A stretch of DNA of 64,000 nt from Cristatella mucedo (GCA_009760855.2 WPIO01000219.1:62001-126000), one strand, 5' to 3'. Numbered from the stretch's first letter, positions 12,301 to 23,299 are shown. A program made the numbers and translations. The notes: a model not told the origin generated them from the sequence alone.

Positions 12301-12523
12301 CCAAGCATCGTACCACCTGCTTTTCGGAATCCAGCAGTCTAGAAATACCTCGCACGAACCTTAAATCCTTAGGAGACCGTGCATTTAGTTCATATGCTCC
12401 CAAAGCATGGAACTCTTTCCCGACCTGCGTCAGAACATCCCCTTACCTGACCAAATTAAAAAAAACTGAAAAACACACCTATTTAGAACAGCATTTAGTG
12501 GTTCACTGTCATTCTTCCTTAAT
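9325..12523 (+). mobile_element. LINE-A, most complete copy (5' region, endonuclease, RT)
   Basis: About 3.2 kb carries the recognisable family parts in order. These are a 5' region (RHRRSNAFL, about 9411-9437), the AP endonuclease, the linker, the RT and the C-terminal block. Its 3' UTR is cut at about 12,523 by a minus-strand LINE-A tail and resumes at about 12,804. No separate ORF1 with a known domain is seen. This copy is the reference used here to recognise the other fragments. Confidence 0.92.
9540..10337 (+). pseudogene. LINE-A AP endonuclease domain, broken
   Basis: APE-type endonuclease blocks are visible: NPRSMCNK (about 9702-9725), DLLVLTET with the metal-binding Glu (9768-9791), VVYCPLG (about 10,000-10,020), VIGDFNVH (about 10,092-10,115) and THIKGHTLDQI (about 10,201-10,233). 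The final SDH box reads SDK (His lost). A stop at 9789-9791 follows the ETW region, and the frame shifts at about 10,320. The domain nicks target DNA to prime reverse transcription in L2/CR1 elements. Here it is inactive. Confidence 0.88.
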
Positions 12524-12575
12524 AATAATAATAATAAAAATAATGTACTTGATAAAGTGCGCTCAGAGAACTTAA
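10192..12575 (+). pseudogene. LINE-A reverse transcriptase, longest open part, broken
   Basis: A 414-codon open stretch (10,192-11,436) covers the linker and the first RT motifs up to DLSAAFDTIDH. After a stop, GLPQGSVLGPV lies near 11,550-11,582. A one-base shift then breaks the YADD box (it reads YVDD in the shifted frame, near 11,648-11,662). The C-terminal region is open at 12,027-12,575, where its last codons are read into the inserted inverted tail. Family assignment to L2/CR1-like LINEs is by motif order and 3' structure. Confidence 0.9.
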
Positions 12576-12803
12576 TCTGTTTCTAGGCGCTTTACATTTG
12601 CTGCAAAGGGAGATGCAATTGAATGGTAAGTAAAATCATGCTTGAAAAACAAACAAAATGAATATCGTGGTTAGGGGTGATATGCGCAGGGTCAACATGC
12701 AAATGTGGTTTGTGGCAGCATGCACAGTGTCAGCATGCATAAGCACGTGAAGGACGAATCACCGGGACCCACTAAATGCCGTCCTAATTAGGTGTGTTTT
12801 TAA
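12524..12803 (-). mobile_element. LINE-A 3' end inserted tail-to-tail into LINE-A 3' UTR
   Basis: Read on the minus strand, this is the last part of LINE-A coding, the 3' UTR, the hairpin and an (ATT)n tail at 12,523-12,545. It lies exactly inside the plus-strand 3' UTR of the long copy, which continues at 12,804 (GCTTGCTGACACTG). Confidence 0.88.
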
Positions 12804-12880
12804 TTTGACGTGCTGATGCTTGCTGACACTGTGCATGCTGCCACTAACCTCCATGCTGCCATGCAGCCACTAACCTAACA
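12804..12880 (+). mobile_element. remaining 3' UTR of the long LINE-A copy
   Basis: The segment resumes the UTR interrupted at 12,523 (ACACTGTGCATGCTGCCACT) and is lost at about 12,880 after a small local duplication of the CATGCTGCC/CACTAACCT words. Confidence 0.75.
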
Positions 12881-12889
12881 CGGAGGATT

Positions 12890-13345
12890 TAGATTAGCCG
12901 GCTCTTAATAATCTGCATTTTAGGTGTGATCTTGCATCCCTGCTATTGTTGCGTAATCGTTATGCAAAGGCATTTTTAGATATGGTTGCTGTTGCTAGTG
13001 TGCGTAAATTGATGACAAAAAGACGACTGAGCCCTGCTCGGCTGGAACCCCTTTATGTTGGCTCAGCATTGTCTCGAGCATTGGCTGCTCGAGCTCCCTG
13101 AAGCAGTGCTGCCGTTCATTTCTTTAACTTAGTCGTCGTGAGGCCTGCTCAATCCTGGTGCCCATTTAATGTGTCTCTTAGGAACTCGAGCTGAATCAGC
13201 CATAAACCACAGTTAATACGTTATACAATTACTGAAAGAATCAGACCTGTTCGCCTTTACTAAGACAAAGCTAAAATATACTACCATCAATAAATTACCC
13301 GGTGCCAACCCTACAGGTTTCTTCTTTCATACCCATTCAACAAGG
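12890..13345 (+). mobile_element. LINE-A 5' region fragment
   Basis: It is similar in order to 9370-9850: a 'RNRYAKAFL' block, a basic stretch, a 'NLVVVRPAQ' block, then 'TGFFFHTH' near 13,312-13,340. It carries many stops and is truncated by the LINE-B end that follows at 13,346. Confidence 0.6.
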
Positions 13346-13800
13346 TAATGTAATGTATTTCCGTCTGTAACTCCACAAGCCACAATTACTTTGTGGTTAT
13401 TACGCTGGAGAGCTTTGTGTAGCCCGCTCGCAGCCTAAGCAGCTTTTCATACGCATTAGGTAGCCCACAGACTTAATCTCATGCAGCAAAGAGAAAATGG
13501 GAAGCTGAGCAGAGTCAGGAGAGCAGTTAAAGTAGTCAGTAACATAGAATTAGCAGTTCAGGACGGCTAGAAAGGATGTGTCACAGTCGGCAGCAGGAGA
13601 TTAGTTGTCTTCGCCTTAGATTCTTGAAGGTGAGTTCCATAGTCTAGGACCTACAGAAAAAAGCTCCTATCGCCATTGGGCTTAAGTGGAGAAATGGAAC
13701 AGCTAATGTATTGTCCAAACATAACCTGAGCGCACGAGGAAGCTGAAACTGGTGCAGAAGTTTAGCTAGGTATTGTAGAGACAATGGCTATGGCGGGCCT
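13346..13800 (-). mobile_element. LINE-B 3' end fragment
   Basis: It matches the segments at 45.9-46.5 kb and 56.5-57.0 kb. On the minus strand it gives the family C-terminus and a 3' UTR ending in repeated TTACA words next to GTCTGTAACTCCACAAG (plus strand). LINE-B shares the RT C-terminal layout of LINE-A but has its own 3' UTR and tail. Confidence 0.8.
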
Positions 13801-13810
13801 TGTGTGTCAG

Positions 13811-13998
13811 CATAAATAAATAAATAAATCATAGCTGCTTAAACAGCATTTTTATGTATAGCTACAGAAAAGCTTTTACGGCTATCCCCACCCCTTACAG
13901 TGGTGATAAAGGTTCGCCCAACGCAGGAATCGAACCCACGACCTCGGGACCGAGGTCATGAAAGCAACCGCCTTAACTAGTCTGCCATCGCGGCTTAA
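13811..13998 (-). mobile_element. tRNA-derived SINE, copy 3
   Basis: The tail is (AAAT)n as seen on the plus strand (13,813-13,829). The body hairpin, B-box and A-box follow in minus orientation. It is slightly diverged (TCTGCCATCGCGGCTTAAC head). Confidence 0.85.
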
Positions 13999-14084
13999 CT
14001 TTGATCTGTATCCGTTGATCAACCAGCTGCCATCGTAGCTCTCTTAGCAAAAAGACACCTGGTTAAACCATTGGAATTTTCAAA

Positions 14085-14735
14085 CTAGCCTGCACAGTAT
14101 TCAAAGTCAGCTGCAATTGCCAAGTAGCTTATCTCAGTAGCCCAGCCAAAAGTGAACCTTTCGAAATTTAGGCAGCTGTCAAAGACGGCACTTAATTTCT
14201 GAGCGTATGATTCCCTTCGTACAACAGAATCATCTATTTGAAAAGCTAAGCTTTCTAGTCCAGCCAAACTCTTAGGTTGTCCTGCGAGCAACACTTCAGT
14301 TTTGTTGTCATTCAGTTAAAGGAAGTTTACCTACATCCAGGATTAAATGTCAGCCAGGCAAGCATTCAGTTTATCAGTAGCAGCAGCAGATTCCGACGGT
14401 TTCAATGGCAAATACAGCCGCGTATCGTCAGCGTCAGAGTACAATCCTTTTCCATGGGCCCGAATCACTTTCCCAGAGTTTGAGTATACATGGACAACAG
14501 AAATGGACTGAAGATGGAACCTTGAGGGATTCCATAGATGATTGGTCTGGTGGATGAGACCTGACGCCCACACGACACTGATTGAACACGATCGGACAAA
14601 TAAAACTTAATCCAAGCAAGGGCCTCGTCTGAAAAACCGATCATTGTTCTCAATGGCTCCAGTGCGACATCCTGATCAACGGTGGCAAAGGCAGCCGATA
14701 GATCTGGCAGAGCTAGTGCAGTGACATTCCTGTCA
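14085..14735 (-). mobile_element. LINE-C reverse transcriptase fragment
   Basis: Minus-strand coding gives 'DLSAAFATVDQD' (about 14,700-14,665), 'GIPQGSIFSPFLLS' (about 14,545-14,500) and 'DADDTRLYL', the YADD-like box (about 14,430-14,400). After a break, 'NDNKTEVLLAGQPKS' (about 14,315-14,270) and a 'VFDSCLNFE' block follow. It is an L2/CR1-type RT clearly distinct from LINE-A. A second piece lies at 49.6-50.0 kb. Confidence 0.82.
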
Positions 14736-14939
14736 TCATTGCTGCATATGATGTTATTGGTTACACAAAAGAGACCAGTTTCAGGGTAGTGCTAAATCAA
14801 GGCTGATCTCGATGTTATCGCGCTCATTCATCAGTTTTAATACCGACTGCAGTCCCCTCGAAGGAATCGCTCGAATGATTTGTTTTGTGTTAAACTCACC
14901 CAGGGCTGCCAATGGGGGCAGAGGCCTGTCGCCATCAAG

Positions 14940-17250
14940 CTCAAAGTCATACTTTATCTCAGATTATTCTGATCTCATTTCGATTTTCCAAGAAATAATA
15001 GTAATAATAATATTAATGCACTAAGAAATTTTTTCTCGTTATGCATGATTGCAACTTTCATTTTATTAACTTATCTTACGCCTTAAGTGCCATAGTTCGT
15101 GCACTGACTGAATCCGATTCTCTTTTGTAGCTCATGCGCTTGACGGTACTCACATCAAGGGTCACGAACTCTCAGTTTTGTTTCTACAACTGTTAGCTTA
15201 TCACCTATTATTCCCAAATTAATTCTGATAGTCTGACCACATGCTGATCATATTATGTGCAAATTTACGCTCTCATCCACAGCTAAAGTCACGCATGAAT
15301 CGCAAAAATGCGAAGATCCTTGCATCTATGCATTCACAGAGAAATCTTCACCTACTTTGCTCCTGCTGCTTAATCCCCATCCGACCTGTCATCATTGGGA
15401 GGACAAGCTATTCGACGTGTTAGCACCTCTGACTAGGCGCACTGTGTGTCCTCTGCCGGATGGCCTATGATTTATCCCAGATAATAAAATACCTGTATCT
15501 ATTTTGTGGGGGCCTGCTTCTTCTACTGTTGTAATTGGACCAGTGCCCCGACACTAATGTACGTGTCTCACATGTGGCCAATAGTTAAGCCCTTGACGTT
15601 GCGAGGTATCAGACCACTAATGTATGTTATATTTTGTGACGTCTGCTGATATTCATTGAGCTCTCATAAACGTGTGCATTGAGAGAAAATAAAGGGAGAG
15701 TCTCGCTTATCCCCCCCACGTCCGCTGTGTGTCTCCGTACGACACCACTAGGGCTGCCGGTGCTTGAGCCACAGCAACACATCTCCTAAGCACAAGATTT
15801 AAAAAGCAAACAGATTAGGATTGACTGTCCATCAACTATTATCTGAGAAATGATGTATATCATTCTAAACAGTTACGGCTAAGGCTAAGTCTAGCTTCTA
15901 TAAAAATTATTGGTTAAGCACTGCTGCACAATTAAAATATGCTGATGTCTATTATCAGCCATTTGCTTACCCACTCCCAGGAACTAGCTGAATGCTTCTT
16001 AAATTCTTTGGAATTAATGTAGACAAGATCTGATATTACATACCTAAGGTGGCTTCATTCCTTCAGGACTCCTATCCCTTAGTAACAGCTCCACACGAAT
16101 CCCTTTCTCAATTCCGTGCACTGACTCAATGTCTACACTCACGGAGGTAACGAGTGACCTCATCCTGCACTTCTAATGCCAGTCAAAGAAGACTACAGGT
16201 AATCTGGACACTACCCCTCCGGTTCTACTACTACTATGCATTGATCTGCTGCTGTTATACATAACTAACACGTGCGTCTTCAGCCTCGGGACTTATCCAG
16301 GCCCCTTACGAAAAAAACTGTAGTCAGACAGTGATGTAAGACCGAGAAAACTTTAGCACCTTCCACCCAGTCTCAAATATACAGCTCGTATCGAAGAAAC
16401 AGACACAATTCATATCAGACATGATAAACTCTTAAATTGTAGATTTAAACCCTGGCTGGCAGGTTCCAGTATGGTTCTACAACTACTAAATCCACGGAGT
16501 CAGCATTGCTTCGGGCTCACAGTGACCTTCCTTGGAACGGGGCCTTGAGTGGAGTCATGCATTACATTACATTTTGCTTGATCTATCCGCAGTTTTTGAT
16601 ACTATCAATAACTGAGTCATTCACGAGCGCCCCCTCATCTTGCCTTAGCATCACTGGTACATCACTGCAATAGTTCAAGTCCTATATAGGTAGAATACTC
16701 CAGAGTATTGATGTTAAAAGACAAAGAACATCCAAAGAACGACCGAATTGTGGTGTATCTCAGAGCTCTGAGCTAGATCCCACTCTTTTCACGATGTTTA
16801 CTCCCCCACTTGCCGATGTGATTGGAAAACACCATCCAGGCTTAGATTTCTATGCAGATGAAAATAATCTGTACCTTTGCTTTGATCCCTCACAGCCCTC
16901 TAGCATGTCGACTTGTCTCAACTCCCTCGAAGCATCTTTTGACGACATCTGCAAATGGATGGCGGCCAACTCTCTTAAAATGAACGATGATTAAACCAAA
17001 TTACTAGTTATCGGCAAACCAAGTGCTATTCAACATTTTAAAAACCTAATGCTCAAAATCTTGTCTCCTACTATATCCCCTCTTGCAGTTTGAAGAAAAA
17101 CTATGTTTCTGGTTTCAAAATGACCTGAACTGGAGGAACAGTTAGGCTCTGCAGTAAAGTCTGCCTACTTTCTGCTACATAACAGGCTGCTAAAATTCGT
17201 GCTTGCTTAAACTTATTATCGATCAAGATATAATTTAAGGGTCACACGAC
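14940..17250 (+). mobile_element. LINE-A copy, old and heavily decayed, split by a putative LTR
   Basis: It contains endonuclease remnants (SDYSDLIS near 14,961; SDHM near 15,236), linker and RT remnants, and one longer open part at 16,794-16,994 containing 'FYADENNLYLCFDPSQPS' (YADD changed to YADE). Similarity ends near 17,250 without a 3' tail. Divergence is much higher than in the neighbouring copy at 17.9 kb, so it is older. Confidence 0.8.
15505..15780 (+). repeat. putative solo LTR, copy 1
   Basis: This approximately 275-bp segment interrupts LINE-A coding. It begins with TG, has CACTAATGTA and TGGCCAATAGTTAAG words and an AATAAA-type signal (about 15,689-15,694). It matches 58,664-58,932 over its length. 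ATCT precedes it (15,497-15,500) and follows it (15,781-15,784), which could be a target duplication though four bases intervene at the left. No internal retroelement sequence is attached. Confidence 0.55.
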
Positions 17251-17254
17251 CTTC

Positions 17255-17934
17255 ACACAGCTGGTAGTGATATCATATCAAGCTGTGATTTAACTTCAAA
17301 TGCTATCCTAAACATTTGACCATTCTTATTTCACAGTTCATACAAAGTTAGAAAAGCGACTAAGTTCTCGGGGGTTCTATACAAAGGTGCTACTAGTACT
17401 ATGATTATTCAAAGTATTGAAGAAATAATAGATCCCCTCATTCTCTTTCTCAGGCTTTAGCATTCCAGCGAGGACTAAATTAGGCTAAATACCGTATACA
17501 TGCTCTTCTGATTTACGTTCGTTATAGTTTGTAATGATCTTTAATTTCTTTAAATTGAAATTGTAGTTCAAATAACCCAGATCATGAAAATCACTTATGG
17601 GTATGGTTATGAGATCCAATCAATGGCAACATAATTATCCACTGCAGGTAGAAATAGCTATGATAAAATTTTACTTGAACAAATATTCATTGTAGACAAA
17701 ATAGTAAGTAAACCTTAAATCTGAAAAATGCTAACCTTATTTTCAATTTTCAAACGATCAACAATTTTCAATAACAATGCCGTATACCAAAAAATAATAA
17801 AATTAGCGGGATAATATTCACAAGTTGTGAGTAAAAACTAAATAATTAAAAAATAACTTTCTATCATCTTTTTAAACTATTCTCAACGTCACAGCTTGCA
17901 GTGTGCATGAGTAAACATTAAACAATTCTTGTAT
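17255..17934. other. unrecognised spacer
   Basis: This stretch is AT-rich, without a convincing open frame or a repeat family seen elsewhere in the window. Confidence 0.5.
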
Positions 17935-18978
17935 TTCCACCTGAAATTCTCTCAACTCACATGCTGCATGTATTGATGACAACCGCACATAGCAGATGGC
18001 AGCAAATTTTCTAAAACTAAATAATGATAAAACTAACGGACTAGTTATGAGCAAACCCAGTGTGACTAGCACATTGGAAAGGCTGAAACTCAAAATTGGC
18101 TCCGCGAGCATATTTCCAGTTGAATCAGCTCAAAATCTAGGTGTCAAATTCCAAAGCTACCTCTCGTGAGACGACCATATCAGCTCCACAGTCAAATCTG
18201 CATATTGTCAGCTTCATAACAATGCCTAAATTCGGGCTTGTTTAGATAAGGATACCACGTCCAAGTTGGTCCATACATTCGTCACATCCCGTCTCGACTT
18301 CTGCAACACACTACTCGCTGGCGTACCAGCATTTGCGATCGGGCGATTGCAGCTAGGGCAAAACTCCTCAGCTAGGCTTATCTGTCGTGAGCCTTGCAGT
18401 TGCCACATTACTCCACTTCTCGCCGACCTGCACTGGCTACCAGTCAAGCAAAGGATTGACTTCAAGGTTTTGTTGCTCACTTATAGGTTCCTTCATTCTT
18501 TGGCTCCTGCCTATCTCTTAGATCTACTCCCCCATCAGGCCAAGCATCGTACCATCCGCTTTTCGAAATCCAACAGTCTACAAATATTCCGTAGAAACCT
18601 CAAATTCTTCGGAGACTGTGCATTTAGTTCGTATGCTCCCAAGGCCTGGAACTCCCTACCTAGCAGCGTCAGAACAACACCTGACGTGACCACATTTAAA
18701 AAGAATATAAAAATACACCTATTTATGACAGCATTTAGTGGGTCCCCGTGATTCGTCCTTGATGTGCTTATGGGTACCGACACTGTGCATGCTGCCACTA
18801 AACACATTTGCATGCTGACCCTGAGCATGTCACCCCAAACCATAGTATTCATTCTGTTTGTTTATCAGCACGATTTTATTCACCACTCAATTGCATTTCT
18901 CTTTGCAGCAAATGTAAAGCGCCTAGAGAGAGAGATTGAGTTCTCTGAGGGCGCTTAAGAGATTGAATTCTCTGAGGG
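17935..18978 (+). mobile_element. LINE-A copy, 5'-truncated
   Basis: It starts just after the YADD region (NSLNS-like words, 17,945) and runs through the C-terminal block (open 18,266-18,751) to the 3' hairpin at about 18,915-18,955. Instead of an (ATT)n tail, the hairpin's second half is repeated (18,957-18,978) and joins the next copy. Confidence 0.88.
18266..18751 (+). pseudogene. LINE-A C-terminal region (161 codons open)
   Basis: The segment is open from 'MVHTFVTSRLDFCN' through 'LLADLHWLPVKQRIDF' and 'APKAWNSLPSSVR' to 'HLFMTAFSGSP' and a TGA. It lies downstream of the RT catalytic core. Its function is not established in this family, but the block is retained in all 3' copies. It is the in-frame remnant of a truncated element. 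Confidence 0.85.
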
Positions 18979-20478
18979 CACCTCACACCTTGCTAGTAAG
19001 TTCCGGTCCGGCTTTAGAGCTAATCACTCCACAGAGTCAGCATTGATTAGGGTATACAACGACCTACTTAGGAATGCAGACAAGGGTAGAGTGTCTCTGC
19101 TTGTTTTGCTCGATCTTTCGGCAGCTTTTGACACAATCGATCACAAAGTTCTTCTAGAGCGCCTCTCATCTCGCCTGGGCATCAATGGCACTGCTCTGCA
19201 GTGGTTTATGTCCTATCTCAGTGGGAGACTCCAGAGTATTGACGTGAATGGACAAATATCATCTAAAGTACCTCTGAAACATTGAGTACCTCAGGGCTCC
19301 GTGCTAGGTCCGGTTCTTTTCATCGTTTATACTCTGCCTCTTGCTGATGTGATTGCCAAGAACAATCTAGGCTTTCACTTCTATGCGGATGACACTCAGT
19401 TATACCTTTGCTTTGATTCCGCCCAGCCTTCGAGCACCTCAAATTCTCTCAACTCACTTGCTGCATGCATTGATGACATAAGCACTTGGAGGGCAGCAAA
19501 TTTTCTAAAACTAAGCGATGATAAAACTAACTTACTAGTTATGGGCAAACCCAGTGTGATTCAGAAATTGGAAAGCTGACGCTCAAAATTGGCTGTACCA
19601 GCATATCTCCTGACAAATCAGCCTGAAATCTAGGTGTCATGTTCCAAAGCGACCTCTCGTTAGACGACCACATCAGCTCCACGGCCAAATCTGCCTATTT
19701 TCAGCTTCATATTATTGCGAAAATTCGTGCTTGTTTAGATAAGGATACCACGTCTAAGTTGGTCCATGCATTCGTGACATCTCGTCGACTTCTGCAACTC
19801 ACTCCTTACTGACCTACCAGCATGTGCGATCAGGCGATTGCAGCTGGTGCAAAACTCCTCAGCTAGGCTTGTCTGTCGTGAGCGGTGCAGTTGCCAAGTT
19901 ACTCCACTTCTTGCCGACCTGCACTGGCTACCAGTCAATCAACGTATTGACTTCAAGGTTTTGTCGCTCACTTTTAGGTCCCTTCATTCTAAGGCTCCAG
20001 CCTATCTCTCTGACACACTCCCCAATCAGGCCAAGCATCGTACCACCGGCATTTCGTTATCCAACAGTCTAGAAATACCTCGTACAAACCTTAAATCCTT
20101 TGGAGACCGTGCATTTAGTTCGTATGCTCCCAAAGCCTGGAACTCCCTCTGGACCTGCGTCAGAACATCCCCTGACCTGACCAAATTAAAATAAAACTCA
20201 AAAACACACCTATTTAGGACAGCATTTAGTGAGTCCTTGTGATTCGTCCTTGATGTGTTTATGCGTGCTGACACTGTGCATGCTGCCACTAACCACATTT
20301 GCATGCTGACCCTGTGCATGTCACCCCTAACCATGTTATTCATTTTGTTTGTTTATTCAGCATGATTTTACTCACCATTCAATTACACTTCCCTTTGCAG
20401 CAAATGTAAAGCGCCTAGAAAGAGATTAAGTTGTCGAGGGCGCTTTATCAAGAATATTATTATTATTATTATTATTAT
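18979..20478 (+). mobile_element. LINE-A copy, 5'-truncated in RT, relatively young
   Basis: The first bases (ACCTCACACCTTGC) correspond to the RT fingers region of the long copy at about 11,250. Open parts at 19,043-19,285 and 19,301-19,579 carry 'LLDLSAAFDTIDH' and an intact 'FYADDTQLYLCFD'. Stops at 19,283-19,285 and frame changes after 19,579 break it. The 3' hairpin (20,406-20,445) is followed by an (ATT)n run to about 20,478. Confidence 0.9.
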
Positions 20479-20645
20479 CTGCATGATGACCCTGTGCATA
20501 TCACCTCTAACCATTATTCTTGTTGTTTATCAAGCCTGATACCACTCACCTTTCGATCGTGCTTCTTTTGCAGCAATCGAACTGCACTTAGAAAGAGATT
20601 GAGTTCTCTGAGGGTGCTATATCAAATGTATTATTATTATTAATA
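20479..20645 (+). mobile_element. LINE-A 3' UTR fragment in tandem with the preceding tail
   Basis: It starts at TGCATGATGACCCTGTGCAT directly after the previous (ATT)n tail, and contains the hairpin region and a new (ATT)n tail. It is an extremely short insertion into or beside the tail of the preceding copy. Confidence 0.8.
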
Positions 20646-20649
20646 TTTA

Positions 20650-21238
20650 TCAGGTGCATTAATAATATTAATATTATTATTAGGTTTCACTACATAATTT
20701 CGTGTTTAATTTGCTAACTTTCGCATTTTATTGAGTTTTAGGCCAGTTATTGCAATTCGTACCCATAGAGCTGATATTATTGTCATTTTCGCAAGATTTA
20801 TATTATTATTCTAGCCCAATTACTATTTCATTTATAATGCTTGACGAAACTGGACACACTCTTTTTACTTCCACGGCATCAGGATAATGCAATGCTTTTT
20901 TTTGCATAATTGTACTTGATTTTTTGACAGAAAGCCAATTAAATCTCTTTATACACGTTTTTAAAAAGCTATTCTAGTGTGCTCAAAATATTATGGACGC
21001 AACAGTCGATGTTGTTGGCATTGAGAACTTTTGTTGGTAAGCGTTTAGCAGTGCGCATTTGTCTTCCCCGCTTTTGTTACGGCGCTGTCAAGTGAAGTAG
21101 TAAAAGATTTACTCTTATTAGAGAGTTATACAAATGTTTCATCCCTATCGTTTGTGTTAAAACGTGTTTTCATTAATCTGCCAAACCACGCCCTGTCGAT
21201 ACTGAGCCGGGAGCTGCACTTTAATTCAATTTTACACA
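20650..21238. other. unrecognised spacer upstream of the Tigger element
   Basis: AT-rich, no gene or repeat recognised. Confidence 0.5.
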
Positions 21239-23296
21239 CAGTGCTACCTTGACTTATGAGTGCCTTAGCTAGCAAGTTTTTTGAGATAGGAGCCATTTCT
21301 CCTCTTTTTGCGCTTTAGGTTGAGTGGTAAATATGGGTTTACGAGCTATCTTTAGATATGCAACAGCTAGTTGGTGCAGAAAAATGCCACACTGAGCGCC
21401 GGAACATCGGCACAGCATTCCGCGTCTAGCTCGTTCACTTTAAACTGTTAGGTTGCAGCGGAAGCACTAGCATTGTGCTCGCGTTTTGCTTGTGGTTGTT
21501 TTGCAAACTTTGTTTTTCCAGCCATCGATCTGAAGATCCGAAGAAAGTACGAAGGTACTTACATAAGTACTTTCATCGTTCATAAGTACTTTTGAAGTAC
21601 TTACATAAGTACCTCTGAAGTGCGGAGAAGAAAAAGCGGATGATGTGCATTGAATTTAAGAAATATTTTTAAAGCATAAGCACGGTGTTCGTGCGTTCGA
21701 CTCGGTGAATCCGTACGAGCGTTGCACTGCGACGATCTGCACCGTACTACGGAGAAGTAGTCAATAAAGGCTGTAACGCCAGACAAGGGCGTTCAAATAT
21801 TTTCAAAATAGCCGACGTCTATCCATGAAAACATGGTAAATCTGCTATTGGTATGGTTGGCAGGAAATCAGCTTGCAAGAAATACCACGCCGAGGCTTTA
21901 ATCTGCGAGAAGGCGAGAAGTATTTAAGCTAATTTACTGGAGTTGACCCCACGCACTTCAACAGACAATGCTTCAGTTGAGCCGTTTAAAGCCAGTTGGG
22001 GCTGGTTCGAGAATTTTAAAAAGAAGAGTGCCATTCACACCGTTATCAGGCATGTATGTAACGGCAGAGGAGAAGAATGCCGGCCCCAAACACATGAAGA
22101 ATAGATTAGCACTTGCACTATGTGTCAATGCGAGCGACGGCTGCAAGATCAAGCCGCTGCTGGATTAAAATTCGGAGAACCCCAGAATAAATATAACAAA
22201 TAGTAAATATAAAGTCGCCATAAGATTGAGAAGGAAAGGCTACGTGTAGGGAAAAACCGAGTGCTTGGGGCCCCAGGCATTTCTTTGTGGAGTGAGTGAA
22301 TTTGATCTATGTTCCAGACGTCAAAAAAAATCTCCATGAAAATAACTTATCCCTGCAAGCCCTTCTTGTCCTGTAAAATGGACCTGCTCACCAACTAACT
22401 TCAAAGATGGCGTCCTCGAAGAGTTCAAATTTACAAAGGTACTCTACTTTCATCTCAAAGACAACCCCTATCCTGCAGCAGCCTAACGACCAGCAGGTGG
22501 TTTCTAGTTTTCCGCAGCTCGTCCATAAGCACATGCTCTGCAACATCTTTGAGTCAAGGGAGACCACAAACCATACCTTTCGAGAGCACTGGAAGTACCA
22601 ACGTAACAACGTGATATGCCTTCGAGTTATTGATATCGCTTGGAATGTTACAAAAAGGACCCTAACCTCTGCGTGGAAGGTGTGGCCTGAGGTTGTGCCC
22701 TAAAAGTCTTTAAAAGACTCGAATTCTAAGCGGCGGTGGTTAACGCAGCAGAAAGCTGAGGTTTTGCAGGAAACATGTGACACGGAGGAGGTTATCCATT
22801 TAAATGAGATACAGGAAATTTTGAGAATGTAGGAAAACCTTAAGATATTGTGCCAAAGTAATTACTTAAAAAATTGCACTCCTGAGTAAATGATTTCAGA
22901 AGAATTCTGTAATAGAGTTTGAAAGAAAACCTTCTTTAACAGGTTTTTATCGCTAACTCCTGCGAATAAAAATGAAACATTGAGGCAATAAGTGCAAAAC
23001 TCAGCTCATAAAATGCAGCTATTCATTCCAGTCTTTCTCAACCAACTCTGTCAGCATCTTCAGGTCATCTGATTTCCAAGCTAAAGACTGTACCCTATAC
23101 TACATTAATTATGCCATTTTATTGCTGTACATTTTATTACAATGTGCTGAATACAATAGCATATTTTTTGCGGATCGGCAATGTATTAGTACCATTTCAA
23201 TACATTTCAATTGGATTAATTTATTTGAAATGCGAGTAATTTGAGTTAAGAGCTCTTTCAGGTAGCCAATTAAACTCATAAGTCAAGGCATCGCTG
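21239..23296 (+). mobile_element. Tigger/pogo-type DNA transposon, full span, dead
   Basis: The 5' end CAGTGCTACCTTGACTTATG (21,239) and the 3' end (CATAAGTCAAGGCATCGCTG, to 23,296) are imperfect terminal inverted repeats of about 24 bp. Subterminal sequence is also partly symmetric. TA follows the right end and CA precedes the left, as expected for a decayed TA target duplication. The span of about 2.06 kb and the internal coding fit the Tigger branch of the pogo group (Tc1/mariner superfamily, CENP-B-like DNA-binding domain plus DDE transposase). Confidence 0.87.
21840..22990 (+). pseudogene. Tigger/pogo transposase, broken, internal deletion
   Basis: In order, across frames, it contains the end of the CENP-B-type DNA-binding domain ('EPFKASWGWFENFKKKSAIH', about 21,977-22,036). 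The 'EEKNAGPK ... RLALALCVNA ... KIKPLL' block follows at 22,057-22,168. The 'LLVL-NGPAH' block lies at about 22,362-22,392, with a stop where the second catalytic Asp belongs. 'LQQPNDQQVVSSF', with the third Asp retained, is at about 22,472-22,512. 'FREHWK' and 'AWNVTKRTLTSAWKVWPEVVP' run to 22,703. The stretch carrying the first catalytic Asp is missing between the first two blocks. It would have excised and reinserted the element but cannot be functional. Confidence 0.87.
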
Positions 23297-23299
23297 TAT

